Source of the DNA: Bordetella pertussis 18323
GTDB lineage: Bacteria > Pseudomonadota > Gammaproteobacteria > Burkholderiales > Burkholderiaceae_B
DNA: 64,000 nt
Assembly (NCBI RefSeq): GCF_000306945.1
Contig: NC_018518.1
Span: 2,356,001-2,420,000, forward strand
Direction: 5' to 3'
Each line of letters begins with the position of its first letter. Within the stretch, counting starts at the first letter, position 1. Shown piece by piece: positions 1-9,479 of the stretch. The notes beneath the pieces were generated by a model. That model was not told the origin of the DNA, ran no database searches, and saw only the letters and a program-made list of their open reading frames with translations. A program made the translations under genes and the position numbers.

Positions 1-291
1 GGCCGCGCGCATCAGCAGCATGCCGGTGACAGGGGAAGTCAGCACCAGCAGCATGCCGATCACGAATTCGTGCACCACCGGCCGCATGGACAGGCTGGAG
101 AACACCAGGATCGAGGCGGTGAGCACGCTGCATGCCCCCATGGTGTTGCCCAGCGTGGGCGCATGGATGCGGGCGTAGAAATGGCCGAAGCGCAGCATGC
201 CCAGCGCGCCGGTCAGGGTCAGCAGCCCGCCCAGCACCAGCAGGATGGCGGCCGGGATGCCGGCCCACAGCGGAATGTCGACGTCGCTCAT
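1..291 (-). CDS. mnhG: MnhG/MrpG cation antiporter subunit, 3' end outside window
   Basis: This is the small last subunit of a multisubunit Na+(K+)/H+ antiporter in the inner membrane. The visible 97 codons begin MSDVDIPLWAGIPAAILL and encode a hydrophobic helix, then the family-typical stretch GALGMLRFGHFYARIHAPTLGNT, then two further hydrophobic segments. The ATG at 291 overlaps the mnhF stop by four bases (ATGA), so translation is probably coupled. The C-terminus is cut by the window edge. Mrp/Mnh/Pha names are interchangeable here, and which cation is moved cannot be read from the sequence. Confidence 0.88.
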   Translation of the reverse strand, partial: MSDVDIPLWAGIPAAILLVLGGLLTLTGALGMLRFGHFYARIHAPTLGNTMGACSVLTASILVFSSLSMRPVVHEFVIGMLLVLTSPVTGMLLMRAA

Positions 292-572
292 GGCTCGATC
301 ACCTCGCCGCGCAGCAGGAACTTCGCCATGGCGGTCGAGCCGACGAAGCCGAACAGCGCGATCAGCAGCGCGATATCGAAATACACCGGCGTGCCGGCGC
401 GGATGCCGAACACCAGCATGGTCAGCATGCCGCTGACGTACAGGGAGTCCAGCGCCAGCACGCGGTCTTGCGCGGTCGGCCCGCGCAGCAGCCGGATCGC
501 CGCGCAGGCCATCGCCAGCGCAAAGCACAGCAAGGCGAACGACGCCGACCAGTACAGGACGATGTTCATCAT
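288..572 (-). CDS. mnhF: MnhF/MrpF cation antiporter subunit
   Basis: A 94-residue membrane subunit with three hydrophobic segments and the MrpF signature RLLRGPTAQDRVLALD after the first helix. It belongs to the Mrp-type antiporter complex encoded by the surrounding genes. I chose the ATG at 572, whose ATGA overlaps the mnhE stop; a second ATG follows directly at 569. A longer reading to 626 would add a basic, non-hydrophobic leader inside mnhE and is unlikely. Length and hydropathy fit the family. Confidence 0.88.
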   Translation of the reverse strand: MMNIVLYWSASFALLCFALAMACAAIRLLRGPTAQDRVLALDSLYVSGMLTMLVFGIRAGTPVYFDIALLIALFGFVGSTAMAKFLLRGEVIEP

Positions 573-1045
573 TCGAATACCTCTATCAGGGTGCGTTCGT
601 AGCGCTGCTTGACCAGCGCGATCCACGCCTCTTCATTCTGCAGGTCCAGCACGTGCAGGACCAGCTTGCCGTCGATGATGTCGACCCACACCGTACCCGG
701 CGTGTAGGTCACGATGCAGGCCAGGATGGCCAGGCCGTGCGGGTCGTGCAGGTCGAGCGGAATGGCGATGAAGCCGGGCGAGAAATCCGGGCGCCGCTGC
801 CACACCAGCCGCGCCACCGCGACGTTGGAGCGGACGATGTCGGCGAACACGCGCGCGGCCAGCCCGGGCAGCAGCCACAGGCTGCGCGGCTTGCCGCGCA
901 GCGGCCGCAACCGGCTGGACGCCCAGCCCAGCCACAGCGCCAGCGCCGCGCCCAGCGCCAGCTGGCCGATCGAGGCGGATTGGTTGAGCATTAGCCACAG
1001 CGCCAGCATGGCCAGCGGCAGCAAGGCAAGGTAGTAGCGCCGCAT
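569..1045 (-). CDS. mnhE: MnhE/MrpE cation antiporter subunit
   Basis: A subunit of about 158 residues. An N-terminal hydrophobic hairpin (YYLALLPLAMLALWLMLNQS) is followed by a soluble part containing SNVAVARLVWQR and TPGTVWVDIIDGKLVLHVLD, both typical of MrpE. The start is ATG at 1045, overlapping the mnhD stop by one base (TGATG). A GTG at 1048 is also possible and would add one residue. It lies within the tightly overlapping mnh operon. MrpE is known to be needed for complex assembly; its direct role is not shown here. Confidence 0.87.
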   Translation of the reverse strand: MRRYYLALLPLAMLALWLMLNQSASIGQLALGAALALWLGWASSRLRPLRGKPRSLWLLPGLAARVFADIVRSNVAVARLVWQRRPDFSPGFIAIPLDLHDPHGLAILACIVTYTPGTVWVDIIDGKLVLHVLDLQNEEAWIALVKQRYERTLIEVFE

Positions 1046-2673
1046 CACAGGCCCTCCGACAGCGCGCGCGCCGGCTGCTTGGCGAGCACTGCGTTCACGT
1101 AGCTAGCGGGCCGGTCCAGCGACTGGGCGGCGGCGTCCAGGTAGGCCGATACCGGCCCGGCGCCCGCGGCCAGCACCACGCACAGCAGCAGCAGTACCGC
1201 GACCGGCCCGGCCTCCATCAGCCGCAGGCGGGGCGTGACCCGGTCGTCGGAGCTCCAGAATATCCGGATGCCGACGCGGCCCAGCGCGATCAGCCCAGCC
1301 AGGCCCGACAACAGCACCAGCGCCACCAGCACCCAGGCATCGAGCGCCACGGACGGCGTATTGGCCGCCGTCACCGCCGCCGACAGCAGCGAGAACTTGG
1401 CCACGAAGCCCGACAGCGGCGGCAGCCCCGTCACCAGCAAGGCGCAGGACACGAAGGCCAGGCCGAGAAAGGCCATTGCGGCCGGAATCGCCACGCCCAC
1501 GACGTCGTCGGACCGGTTGGGCGTGGACGGATCGTCCAGGTCGAACAGGTCCATGGTGACGGCCAGCACGTTGGCCCCGAAGCTGCGGGTGCGCTCGATC
1601 AGTTCGACCAGCATGAACAGCGCCCCGGTGGCCAGCACCGAGCTGATCAGGTAGAACAGCGCCGGCCCGGTCAAGGTCACGCCGGGCATGCCCAAGGCCG
1701 TCAGCAGCGTGCCGGCCGAGACGATGACGCAATAGCCGGTCAGCTTTTCGAGCTGCTGGTTGGCCAGCAGGCCCAGTCCCCCGAACACCAGCGTGGCCAG
1801 CCCCGCCGCGAACATCCAGTCCAGGCTGAAAGCCGCCGGCGCGCCGGTGGGCAGCAGCAGCGAGCCGATGCGCAGCAAGGCGTAGATGCCGACCTTGGTC
1901 ATGATGGAAAACAGCGCCGCCACCGGCGCGGCCGCCGAGCCGTAACCCTTGACCAGCCAGAAGTTGAGCGGCCAGGCGCCGGCCTTGACCAGGAAGGCCA
2001 CCCCCAGGATGGCCGCGCCGGCCTCGAACAGGCTGCGCTCGCCGCCCGTCAGCGTGCCGGCGCGCAAGGCCAGGTCGGCCAGGTTGAGCGTGCCGGTCAC
2101 GCCGTAGATCAGCGCGATGCTGATCAGCAGCAGGAACGAGGCCACCAGGTTGACCGCGATGTATTGCAGGCCGGCCGTAACGCGCGCGATGCCCGAGCCG
2201 TGCAGCATCAACCCATAGGACGCCGCCAGCAGCACCTCGAAGAACACGAACAGGTTGAACAGGTCTCCGGTCAGGAAGGCGCCGTTCAGCCCCATCAGCA
2301 GGAACTGGTACAGCGAATGGAAATGCACCCCGGCGCGGTCCCAGCGGGCCAGCGAGTAGATCAGCGCGGCCAGGCCCAGCACGGCGGTCAGCGCCAGCAT
2401 GACGGCGGCCAGGCGGTCGACCACCAGCACGATGCCGAACGGCGCCGGCCAATCGCCCGGCAGGTACACGCCGATGCCGTCGGGCCAGATGCCGCCGGCG
2501 CCGGCGGCCAGGCTCAGCAAGGCGATGGCGCTGGCCAGCTGCAGCAGCGAGGACAGCAAACCGATACCCGCGCGGGTCTTGCGCTGCGTATCGGGCAGCA
2601 ACAGCATGAGCGCGCCCGCGATAAGGGGCACCGTAATGGGGTAGATAGGCAGGTGCTGCAGCCAGTCGATCAA
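1045..2673 (-). CDS. mnhD: MnhD/MrpD antiporter subunit (NuoN-like)
   Basis: A 542-residue polytopic membrane protein of the proton-translocating antiporter family shared with complex I subunits. It has about 14 hydrophobic segments and family motifs such as LVFFEVLLAASYGLML near residue 140, LVKAGAWPLNFWLVKGYG, and SIMTKVGIYALLRIG with its membrane-embedded lysines. It is expected to form one of the two ion channels of the Mrp complex. The start codon appears to be TTG at 2673 inside a TTGA overlap with mnhC, which is unusual but consistent with the coupled layout of this operon. Confidence 0.88.
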   Translation of the reverse strand: MIDWLQHLPIYPITVPLIAGALMLLLPDTQRKTRAGIGLLSSLLQLASAIALLSLAAGAGGIWPDGIGVYLPGDWPAPFGIVLVVDRLAAVMLALTAVLGLAALIYSLARWDRAGVHFHSLYQFLLMGLNGAFLTGDLFNLFVFFEVLLAASYGLMLHGSGIARVTAGLQYIAVNLVASFLLLISIALIYGVTGTLNLADLALRAGTLTGGERSLFEAGAAILGVAFLVKAGAWPLNFWLVKGYGSAAAPVAALFSIMTKVGIYALLRIGSLLLPTGAPAAFSLDWMFAAGLATLVFGGLGLLANQQLEKLTGYCVIVSAGTLLTALGMPGVTLTGPALFYLISSVLATGALFMLVELIERTRSFGANVLAVTMDLFDLDDPSTPNRSDDVVGVAIPAAMAFLGLAFVSCALLVTGLPPLSGFVAKFSLLSAAVTAANTPSVALDAWVLVALVLLSGLAGLIALGRVGIRIFWSSDDRVTPRLRLMEAGPVAVLLLLCVVLAAGAGPVSAYLDAAAQSLDRPASYVNAVLAKQPARALSEGL

Positions 2674-3014
2674 GATTCAGGCTCCCGGCCGTCGACGTGG
2701 TCGGTGCCGGTCAGCCCGCGCGAGGCCAACAGCACCACGAGAAAAAGCGCCGTGGTGGCAAAACCGATCACGATCGCGGTCAGCACCAGGGCTTGCGGCA
2801 AGGGGTCGGCATAAGCCGCGGCGTCGACCGGCGCCGAGGCGCTGACCACGGGCGGCCTGCCCACCGTCAGGCGCCCCATGCCGAAAATGAACAGGTTCAC
2901 CGCGTACGACAGCAGCGACAGGCCCATGATGACCTGGAAGGTGCGTGGCCGCAGCAGCAGCCACACTCCCGAACCGGCCAACACGCCTATGGCCAGGGCA
3001 TAAACGACTTCCAT
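2670..3014 (-). CDS. mnhC: MnhC/MrpC antiporter subunit (NuoK-like)
   Basis: A 114-residue protein homologous to NuoK, with three hydrophobic segments and the core sequence YAVNLFIFGMGRL followed by DPLPQALVLTAIVIGFATTA, which is diagnostic for MrpC. It sits between mnhA and mnhD in the antiporter operon. The ATG at 3014 overlaps the mnhA stop by one base (TGATG). A much longer open frame extends upstream to 4724, but that part is the shadow of mnhA in another frame and has no family resemblance. Confidence 0.88.
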   Translation of the reverse strand: MEVVYALAIGVLAGSGVWLLLRPRTFQVIMGLSLLSYAVNLFIFGMGRLTVGRPPVVSASAPVDAAAYADPLPQALVLTAIVIGFATTALFLVVLLASRGLTGTDHVDGREPES

Positions 3015-5947
3015 CAGGCAGGACTCCCGGTTTGCGCGACCGCCTGGGCCTCGACGGCCGCCTGGCGCTGCGCGCGCAACGATTGGTGGGCCAGCGCCAC
3101 CAGCACCAGCACCGTGGCGCCGACCACCAGCATGTAGACGCCGAGGTCGAACAGCAGCACGCTGGATAGATGCACATGGCCGACGACGGGCAGCGCCACG
3201 TCCCAGGCCAGCGCCGACAGGAACGGCCGCAGCGCCAGCCAGGCCGAGACCGCGGCGCCGCCGGCGGCCAGCAGGCCCAGGCCGACCCAGTGCTGCGGAT
3301 TGAGGCGGCTGCGCGACTCGACCCAGTACACGCCGCCGACCATGTACTGCAGGATGATCGCGGTGGCCATGACCAGGCCGCCGACAAAGCCGCCGCCGGG
3401 CAGGTTGTGGCCGCGCAGCAGCAGGTAGACCGACACCAGCACCGCCACCGGCAGCAGCAGCCGCACCAGCACGGCCGGAATCATCATCGGCCCGGCCGGC
3501 AACGGCGACTTGGTGTCCGGCGCCGGCCGCTCGCCGGTCTCGTCGACCGTCGGCATGCCGTCCTGCTCGCGTTGCTGATGCGGCAGCTCGACGCTTTCGG
3601 GCGCCGGACGGAAGCGGCGCAGCAGCGCGTAGACCGTCAATGCCACGATGCCGAGCACGGTGATTTCGCCCAGGGTATCGAAGCCGCGGAAATCGACCAG
3701 GATCACGTTGACCACGTTGGTCCCGCCCCCATCGGGCAGCGCGCGCTCGGTAAAGAAGCTGGAGATCGTGTCGCCCACCGGACGCGTCAGCACCGCGTAG
3801 GCCAGCGCGGCCATGCAGGCGCCGGCCACGCCCGCCAGCCCCAGGTCGCGCAGGCGGCGCACCCGCGCGCGCAGGTCGGGACGGTCTTCGTCGCCGCCGG
3901 TCTGGATGCGCCGCGGCAGCCAGCGCAGGCCCAGCAGCAGCAGCACCACCGTCACCACCTCTACGGCCAGCTGGGTCAGCGCCAGGTCGGGCGCCGAGAA
4001 CCAGACGAAGGTCAGGCAGGTGATCAGCCCCGCGCCGCCGGACAGCGTCAGCGATGCGAGCCGGTGGTATTTGGCCTGGTAGGCCGCGCCCAGCGCGCAG
4101 GCCGCCCCGACCACCCACAGGATCGCGAACGCGGGGTCGGCCGGCGTCAGGCGCGCCTGGCCCGCCAGCCAGCCGCCCGCGCGCAGCGGCAGCCAGGCCA
4201 CCCACAGGGTGCCCAGCACGATGACCAGCATCTGCACCTGCATGCGCGAGGACGCCAGGTAGCGCAGCAGCCAGGCGGCCGCCACGCTGGAGGCATCGAG
4301 CAGGTACTCGAAGGTACGCCGGCCGTCGAAGCGATAGATGAACGGCACCAGCCCCGGATGGGCGCGCTGGCGCGCCCGCAGCGCCAGGTACAGCAGCACG
4401 CCGGCAGTCAGCGCGACGAAGCTCATGGCCAGCGGCAGGTTGAAGCCATGCCACACCGACAGGCTGTACTGCGGCATGTGCTCGCCCAGGATGCTGCTGG
4501 CGGCCAGGTGCAGGATCGGCCCCAGCGTCACGCCGGGCAGCACGCCCACCACCAGGCACACCATGACCAGCAAGGCGCTGGGCAGCAGCATCCAGCGCGG
4601 CGGCTCGTGCGGCGCGCGCGGCAGGTCTTCGGCCGGCGGGCCGAAGAACACCTGCAGGATAAAGCGCAGCGAATAGGTCACGCTGAACGCGCCGGCCAGC
4701 GTCGCCATCAGCGGCAGGCCCCACCGCACCAGCACGTCGCCGCTGACGAAGGTGGTCTCGGCGAAGAACATCTCCTTGGAGATGAAGCCATTGAGCAGCG
4801 GCACCCCGGCCATCGAGGCGGCCGCCACCATGGCCAGCGTGGCCGTGATGGGCATGGCCCCGTACAGGCCGCTCAGGCGCCCGACGTCGCGCGTACCGGT
4901 TTCATGGTCGACGATGCCCGCGGCCATGAAGAGCGAGGCCTTGAAGGTGGCGTGGTTGACCATGTGGAAGATCGCCGCCACCAGGCCGAGCGAGCTGTTC
5001 AAGCCCAGCATGAGCGTGATCAGCCCCAGGTGGCTGATGGTCGAATAGGCCAGCACCCCTTTCATGTCCTGCTGGAAAATCGCCGCGTAGGCGCCCAGCA
5101 CCAGCGAGCACAGGCCGGCGCCGCCGATGATCCAGAACCATTCGTCGGTACCCGCCAGCACGGGCCAGAAGCGCGCCAGCAGGAAAACGCCCGCCTTGAC
5201 CATGGTGGCCGAATGCAGATAGGCCGACACCGGCGTGGGCGCGGCCATGGCGTTGGGCAGCCAGAACTGGAACGGGAACTGGGCGCTCTTGGTCAGCGCG
5301 CCCAGCGCGATCAGGACCAGCACCGCCGGATACCAGGGGTCGGCGCGCACGATATCGCCCGCGGCCAGCACCTGGTCCATGTCGTAGCTGCCGACGATGT
5401 GGCCGAGCATCAGCACGCCGGCCAGCAGGCTCAGGCCGCCGGCGCCGGTGACCGTCAGGGCCATGCGCGCGCCGCGCCGGGCGTCGAGCCGGTGGTGCCA
5501 ATAGGCGATCAGCATGAACGAGGCCAGGCTGGTCATTTCCCAGAACATGACCAGCTGGATCAGGTTGCCGGACATCACCACGCCCAGCATGGCGGCCATG
5601 AACGCCTGGAAGAACGAGAAAAAGCGCGGCACCGGGTCTTCCGGCGACATGTAGTAGCGCGCATACAGCACGACCAGCGCGCCCATGCCCGAGACGATCA
5701 GCGCGAACAGCCAGGCATAGCCGTCCATGCGCAGGGTGAACTGCAGCCCCAGCGCCGGCGCCCACGGCAGGTCGGCGCGGATCACGCCGCCGGCGGCGAT
5801 CTGGGGATAGAGGCTGGCCACCAGCAAGGTGCAGGCCAGGGCGATCAGGCCAGCCAGCCAGGCTTCCGCATTGCGGGCATTGGCCGGCAGCAAAGCGGCA
5901 CACAGACTGCCGAGAAACGGCAGGGCGAGTACTAGTAATAGCGACAT
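3014..5947 (-). CDS. mnhA: MnhA-MnhB fused antiporter subunit (PhaAB type)
   Basis: A 977-residue polytopic protein that carries both MrpA and MrpB. Roughly residues 1-500 are the NuoL-like antiporter module ([54 protein letters not shown]). The middle is the MrpA-specific extension ([24 protein letters not shown]). The C-terminal 200 residues are MrpB-like ([22 protein letters not shown]). Separate A and B genes are usual in Gram-positives, and fusion is known in proteobacterial Pha/Mrp systems. It is the first gene of the operon mnhABCDEFG, with its promoter in the region divergent from the Bug gene at 6369. Confidence 0.9.
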   Translation of the reverse strand: MSLLLVLALPFLGSLCAALLPANARNAEAWLAGLIALACTLLVASLYPQIAAGGVIRADLPWAPALGLQFTLRMDGYAWLFALIVSGMGALVVLYARYYMSPEDPVPRFFSFFQAFMAAMLGVVMSGNLIQLVMFWEMTSLASFMLIAYWHHRLDARRGARMALTVTGAGGLSLLAGVLMLGHIVGSYDMDQVLAAGDIVRADPWYPAVLVLIALGALTKSAQFPFQFWLPNAMAAPTPVSAYLHSATMVKAGVFLLARFWPVLAGTDEWFWIIGGAGLCSLVLGAYAAIFQQDMKGVLAYSTISHLGLITLMLGLNSSLGLVAAIFHMVNHATFKASLFMAAGIVDHETGTRDVGRLSGLYGAMPITATLAMVAAASMAGVPLLNGFISKEMFFAETTFVSGDVLVRWGLPLMATLAGAFSVTYSLRFILQVFFGPPAEDLPRAPHEPPRWMLLPSALLVMVCLVVGVLPGVTLGPILHLAASSILGEHMPQYSLSVWHGFNLPLAMSFVALTAGVLLYLALRARQRAHPGLVPFIYRFDGRRTFEYLLDASSVAAAWLLRYLASSRMQVQMLVIVLGTLWVAWLPLRAGGWLAGQARLTPADPAFAILWVVGAACALGAAYQAKYHRLASLTLSGGAGLITCLTFVWFSAPDLALTQLAVEVVTVVLLLLGLRWLPRRIQTGGDEDRPDLRARVRRLRDLGLAGVAGACMAALAYAVLTRPVGDTISSFFTERALPDGGGTNVVNVILVDFRGFDTLGEITVLGIVALTVYALLRRFRPAPESVELPHQQREQDGMPTVDETGERPAPDTKSPLPAGPMMIPAVLVRLLLPVAVLVSVYLLLRGHNLPGGGFVGGLVMATAIILQYMVGGVYWVESRSRLNPQHWVGLGLLAAGGAAVSAWLALRPFLSALAWDVALPVVGHVHLSSVLLFDLGVYMLVVGATVLVLVALAHQSLRAQRQAAVEAQAVAQTGSPA

Positions 5948-6368
5948 GGCGCTCCGGGAAGGGTCCGGCCCTCTCTCTCGCGGCGGCGAAAGGCGAGCGT
6001 GGCCGGGGGCTATCGGCGGAACCCTGGCCCAGCACGTCGCAACAACTCACTACCGCGCTTCTCGAAGGCAAGATCGCCCGGGGAACAAGCGCTGTCAATC
6101 GAAATATCAGGTAGCGTTCTGGCAAGACCGGCCAAGAATCTCACCCGAAAAATATCAGATTCTTGTAAGTTACGCACGGATCTATGCAAAAGCGGGCTGT
6201 TTGCGACAGTTTTCCCGTAGCTGTCTACCAGCTGAAAGCAGGTTATCGCATGTTGGGGTTGACCCGCATTTCCGCCTGACTGCATTTTCGGTGCAATGGC
6301 GCACCCCAAGACGCGGCCGTCACGAACGGCCGCCCATGCAGCCCCTCTGGAACAACCAGGAGACAACC
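5948..6368. promoter_or_regulatory. Divergent promoter region, mnh operon / Bug gene
   Basis: This 421-base gap separates two divergent transcription units. It is less GC-rich than its surroundings between about 6100 and 6240. It holds a perfect 9-bp inverted repeat, CAAGAATCT at 6133-6141 and AGATTCTTG at 6157-6165, with a 15-base spacer. The word AAATATCAG occurs twice (6102-6110 and 6150-6158). These could be regulator sites or a leader stem-loop. No -10/-35 pair was clear enough to call. Confidence 0.4.
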
Positions 6369-7110
6369 TTGAGCAAACCCGCTTCCATTAAGATCCTGCT
6401 CGGCGCGCTGGTGGCCGGCGCCTGTGTCACAGGCGCCGCCGCCCAGGCCCAGCCCTACCCCAACCATGCGGTGCGCCTGATCGTGCCGTTTGCCGCCGGC
6501 GGCACCACGGACATCGTGGCCCGCATCGTGGCCGAGGGGCTGGGACGCGAGCTGGGGCAGCCGGTCGTGGTGGAAAACCGCGGCGGCGGCGGCGGCGCGA
6601 TCGGCGCCGACGCGCTGGCCAAGGCCACCCCGGACGGCTATACGCTGGGCGTGGCCACGGTCAGCACGATGGCGACCAACCCGGCCACCAACCCCCAGAC
6701 CCCGTACGACCCGCTGAAGGACTTCACGCCCATCACCAACCTGGTCAGCGTGCCCAACGTCATGACCGTCAACCCCAAGATCGCGGCCCAGACGCTCAAG
6801 GAATTCATCGCCCTGGTCAAGGCCAACTCGGGCAAGTACAGCTATGCCTCGTCGGGCACCGGCAGCATCTCGCACCTGGACGGCGAGCTGTTCAAGTCGC
6901 TGACCGGCACCGACATGGTCCACGTGCCCTATCGCGGTTCGGGGCCGGCGCTCAACGACACCATCGCCGGGCAGGTCAACGCGCAGTTCGACAATCTGCC
7001 GTCGTCCATCCCGCACATCCAGGCCGGCAAGCTGCGCGCCCTGGCCGTGGCCGCGCCCAAGCGCGTCAGCGCCCTGCCCGACGTGCCGACCTTCGGCGAA
7101 GCCGGCTACC
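6369..7110 (+). pseudogene. Bug-family periplasmic receptor, 3' end lost at IS481
   Basis: The 5' part of a Bug (TctC-like) solute receptor. It has a signal peptide (LLGALVAGACVTGAAAQAQ) and then the family opening PYPNHAVRLIVPFAAGGTTD. Central motifs ENRGGGGGAIGADALAKA, SSGTGSISHLDGELFKS and MVHVPYRGSGPALNDTIAGQV follow. The start is TTG at 6369 with AGGAG at 6358-6362, six bases upstream. The frame runs into IS481 copy 1 after GEAGY, losing about 80 C-terminal residues of the usual 320 or so. The 3' half does not follow the element, so it was moved or deleted. Its distal 365 bases occur again at 45894-46258. Confidence 0.85.
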
Positions 7111-8056
7111 TGTGAACTGTCAATAGGTTGTATTCGTCCAGGTTGAGTCTGGAGATGGGTACAGCGCGCCCGATGCCTTGGTGGGGTCGATGCCAGTTGT
7201 AGTGGTGTAGCCAGGATTTCATGGCATCGGCTCGGTGTTGGGAGTTCTGGTAGGTGTGAGCGTAAGCCCACTCACGCAAGGCCGACTGGATGAAGCGTTC
7301 GGCCTTGCCATTGGTCTGTGGGCGGTAAGGTCGGGTAAAGCGGTGCTTGATGCCCAGCTCATGGCACAGCGCGGCGAAGGCGCGGCTGCGAAAGGCCGAG
7401 CCATTGTCGGTGAGCAAGCGCTGGATGGTCACGCCCAGGCGCTGGTAGTAGGCCACTGCGTCCTTGAGGAACTGGACGGCGCTGGGGAAGCGCTCGTCGG
7501 GGTGGATGTCGGTGAAGGCCACGCGGGCGTGGTCATCGATGGCCACGAAGACGAAGTCCCAGCCGGCCCCCTCAACGGTATCGCGTCGGTTGCCCGTGAC
7601 CCGGTGGCCAGGGCGCTGGATACGTCCCAGCTTCTTGATGTCGATGTGCAGCAGATCGCCGGGGGCCTGATGCTCGTAGCGCACCACCGGCTCGGCCGGC
7701 TCCAGGTCGGCCAGGTGCGACAGACCGGCGCGGGCCAGGACGCGGCTGACGGTGCTGGCTGACACGCCCAGCGCCTGGGCGATGCGCGCTTGGGTCAGCC
7801 GCTTGCGGCGCAGCTCCACGATAGCCAGCGCCTTGGCCGGCGCAATCGCTCGGGGCGAGACCGTCGGGCGCGAGGACGCATCGGCCAAGCCCGCCTGGCC
7901 CTGAGCCAGGAAGCGGCCCAGCCATTTGCGCACAGTCGGCGCGGTGACCCCATAGGCGCGGGCCGCTTCAGGCACACAAACTTGATGGGCGATCAATTGC
8001 TGGACCATTTCGAGTCGACGTAGGAAGGTCAATCGGGCATGCTTATGGGTGTTCAT
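7106..8056 (-). CDS. IS481 transposase (copy 1)
   Basis: A 316-residue DDE transposase. The N-terminus has a helix-turn-helix ([20 protein letters not shown], residues 27-45) and a second HTH-like segment ([18 protein letters not shown], 90-107). The integrase core carries D139 (HIDIKK), D217 (LTDNG) and E253 (GKAERF), followed by the IS481-type C-terminal HRPHQGIGR. The frame is intact. The terminal Arg codon and the TAG stop lie partly outside the element, in the flanking hexamer, read as A|GG TAG. Confidence 0.92.
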   Translation of the reverse strand: MNTHKHARLTFLRRLEMVQQLIAHQVCVPEAARAYGVTAPTVRKWLGRFLAQGQAGLADASSRPTVSPRAIAPAKALAIVELRRKRLTQARIAQALGVSASTVSRVLARAGLSHLADLEPAEPVVRYEHQAPGDLLHIDIKKLGRIQRPGHRVTGNRRDTVEGAGWDFVFVAIDDHARVAFTDIHPDERFPSAVQFLKDAVAYYQRLGVTIQRLLTDNGSAFRSRAFAALCHELGIKHRFTRPYRPQTNGKAERFIQSALREWAYAHTYQNSQHRADAMKSWLHHYNWHRPHQGIGRAVPISRLNLDEYNLLTVHR

Positions 8057-8153
8057 CCGGCCGGGCTCCTTGAGTGAACTGGGGGATCGGCGATTTCCAG
8101 TTTCTCAAATCCGGTTCGGATGAACCATGCATACAACCTATTGAATCTTCACA
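7111..8153 (-). mobile_element. IS481: IS481 copy 1
   Basis: A 1,043-bp element bounded by imperfect inverted ends, TGTGAACTGTCAATAGG at 7111 and the complement of TGTGAAGATTCAATAGG at 8153. The flanking hexamers are GCTACC (7105-7110) and GCTAGA (8154-8159). They do not match, so this copy is not a simple insertion but a recombination junction between two formerly separate IS481 sites. The left flank cuts a Bug gene; the right flank abuts the 3' end of a small membrane-protein gene. Confidence 0.93.
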
Positions 8154-8154
8154 G

Positions 8155-8451
8155 CTAGACCCTGTACAGCGCGTAAGCCAGGAAACCCGCGCCCAGCGCG
8201 AGATGGATGGCGACCCCGTACCGGCCTTGCAGGATCGACGCGGGCCGCTGGCCGCGCACCAGGCACGCCAGCAGACCGGAATGCGCCAGCAGCAGGCCCA
8301 CCGGCCACAGCGCCAGGAAAAGCAAGACCCCGAGCGGGTCCGGCCCGTAGCCGTCGCCGTGACGCGGGGCCTTGTAGAGCGTGACGGCGATCGCCCAGGC
8401 CGCGAGCGCCAGCACGCTCAGGACGAAACTGATCCGGTAATAGAGAGACAA
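8155..8451 (-). CDS. Small hypothetical membrane protein
   Basis: A 98-residue protein of unknown function with three or four hydrophobic segments (RISFVLSVLALAAWAIAVTL; DPLGVLLFLALWPVGLLLAHSGLLA; YGVAIHLALGAGFLAYALY). I chose a TTG start at 8451 because AGGAG lies 9 bases upstream. Longer readings run into the divergent LysR gene. Its TAG stop is the TAG of the CTAG at the IS481 junction, so it is unclear whether this is the native C-terminus or a truncation. Length suggests it is nearly complete. No family was recognised. Confidence 0.55.
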   Translation of the reverse strand: MSLYYRISFVLSVLALAAWAIAVTLYKAPRHGDGYGPDPLGVLLFLALWPVGLLLAHSGLLACLVRGQRPASILQGRYGVAIHLALGAGFLAYALYRV

Positions 8452-8572
8452 GGCGGACTGCTCCTGTTGGAATGTTGAATCCGACCGACACCGCGTCCTT
8501 CCCAGGCTTGGCTGGCCGGCGGCATCGACGCCATGATAAAAGACGGGGCCGACAAGCATGGGCCCAACCGAC

Positions 8573-9475
8573 ATGAGAGTATCCACCCGCCAGCTCCAAG
8601 CCTTCCTGCTGGTCGCCGAGGTCCGCAGCTTCACGCGCGCGGCCGAAACCCTGCACGTCACCCAGGCGGGCCTGAGCTCCATGATCAACGAACTGGAGAC
8701 GCAGGTCGGAATCCGGCTGTTCGAGCGTTCGAACCGCGCGACCGCCCTCACCCAGGCCGGCACGCAGTTCCTGCCCTATGCCCGCCAGGCCGTCGAAAGC
8801 CTCAACAAGGGCATGCTGGAGCTGTCCGCGCTGAACCGCCGCCAGCAAGGCGGGATCTGCGTCGGGGTGTCGCCCTTGATCGCCAGCACGGTGCTGCCGG
8901 CCGTGATGCGCGAGTTCCAGCAATGCACGGGCCGTTCGTGCGAGGTCGTGGACGCCGAACTGGAAGTGCTGCACGACATGGTGGAGACCGGCAGGCTCGA
9001 CGCGACCTACGGCACCTATATGCGCCGCGCCTCGCGGCTCAAGAGCGAGTACATCTTCGGCATGGCGCTGCGGCTGGCCGGTCCCGGCAGGCTGATCCCG
9101 CCGGGCCTGGAGATCGCGGGGGTGGAAGACTGGGCGCGCCAGCACGATATCGTACTGTGGGCGCTGCCGGACTCCAACGCGGTCCAGCAGGTCGTCGACC
9201 GGTACCTGCTGGAGGTCGGCGCGCATGCCCTGCGCCGCCAGGAGGTCTGCCACGTGGCCACGGTGGCGTCCTTGATCAGCGCCGGCATGGGGATGGGTTT
9301 CGTGCCCACTTTCCTGGCGGATTTCTACGATCGCGACACGGTCGGCCAGATTGCGCTGCCGCAGGGCGCGCCGGCGGTCGATTTCTATTGCACGAGCGAC
9401 GCGTCCAATCCGGCCTCCTCGTCCATCCACGTATTCTCCAGGCTGCTGGCGGCCCACTGCAGCGCCGCCGCATAG
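8573..9475 (+). CDS. LysR-type transcriptional regulator
   Basis: A regulator of 300 residues. The N-terminal winged HTH is STRQLQAFLLVAEVRSFTRAAETLHVTQAGLSSMINELETQVGIRLFERSNR quoted in parts: FTRAAETLHVTQAGLS is the recognition region. A periplasmic-binding-like effector domain follows from about residue 90 and ends with SAGMGMGFVPTFLADF. ATG 8558 could also be used and would add five residues. It is divergent from the small membrane protein and convergent with an SDR gene. The target is probably the SDR/Bug/amidohydrolase cluster or a neighbour lost at the IS481 junction. Confidence 0.85.
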   Translation: MRVSTRQLQAFLLVAEVRSFTRAAETLHVTQAGLSSMINELETQVGIRLFERSNRATALTQAGTQFLPYARQAVESLNKGMLELSALNRRQQGGICVGVSPLIASTVLPAVMREFQQCTGRSCEVVDAELEVLHDMVETGRLDATYGTYMRRASRLKSEYIFGMALRLAGPGRLIPPGLEIAGVEDWARQHDIVLWALPDSNAVQQVVDRYLLEVGAHALRRQEVCHVATVASLISAGMGMGFVPTFLADFYDRDTVGQIALPQGAPAVDFYCTSDASNPASSSIHVFSRLLAAHCSAAA

Positions 9476-9479
9476 CGCT

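Larger units (their letters stand above)
6746..8158 (+). repeat. 1.4-kb direct repeat, copy A (Bug fragment + IS481)
   Basis: This block matches 45894-47306 in the same orientation. It consists of 365 bases of the Bug gene, the whole IS481 and the adjoining GCTAG. The one difference I noticed in the Bug part is T6828 versus C45976, giving Ser versus Pro. The pair is a substrate for homologous recombination over 39 kb. This copy has the intact 5' half of the Bug gene, so it is likely the parent. Confidence 0.85.

Noticed and set aside
3170..5935. A 921-codon open frame antisense to the mnhAB gene
   Set aside because: Composition is Gln/Arg/His/Gly-rich with no domain signal. It is the expected shadow of a GC-rich coding strand.
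1045..5947. Complex I (nuo) genes, because of NuoL/N/K similarity
   Set aside because: The order A(B)-C-D-E-F-G with MrpE, MrpF and MrpG and the absence of other nuo subunits identify an Mrp-type antiporter.
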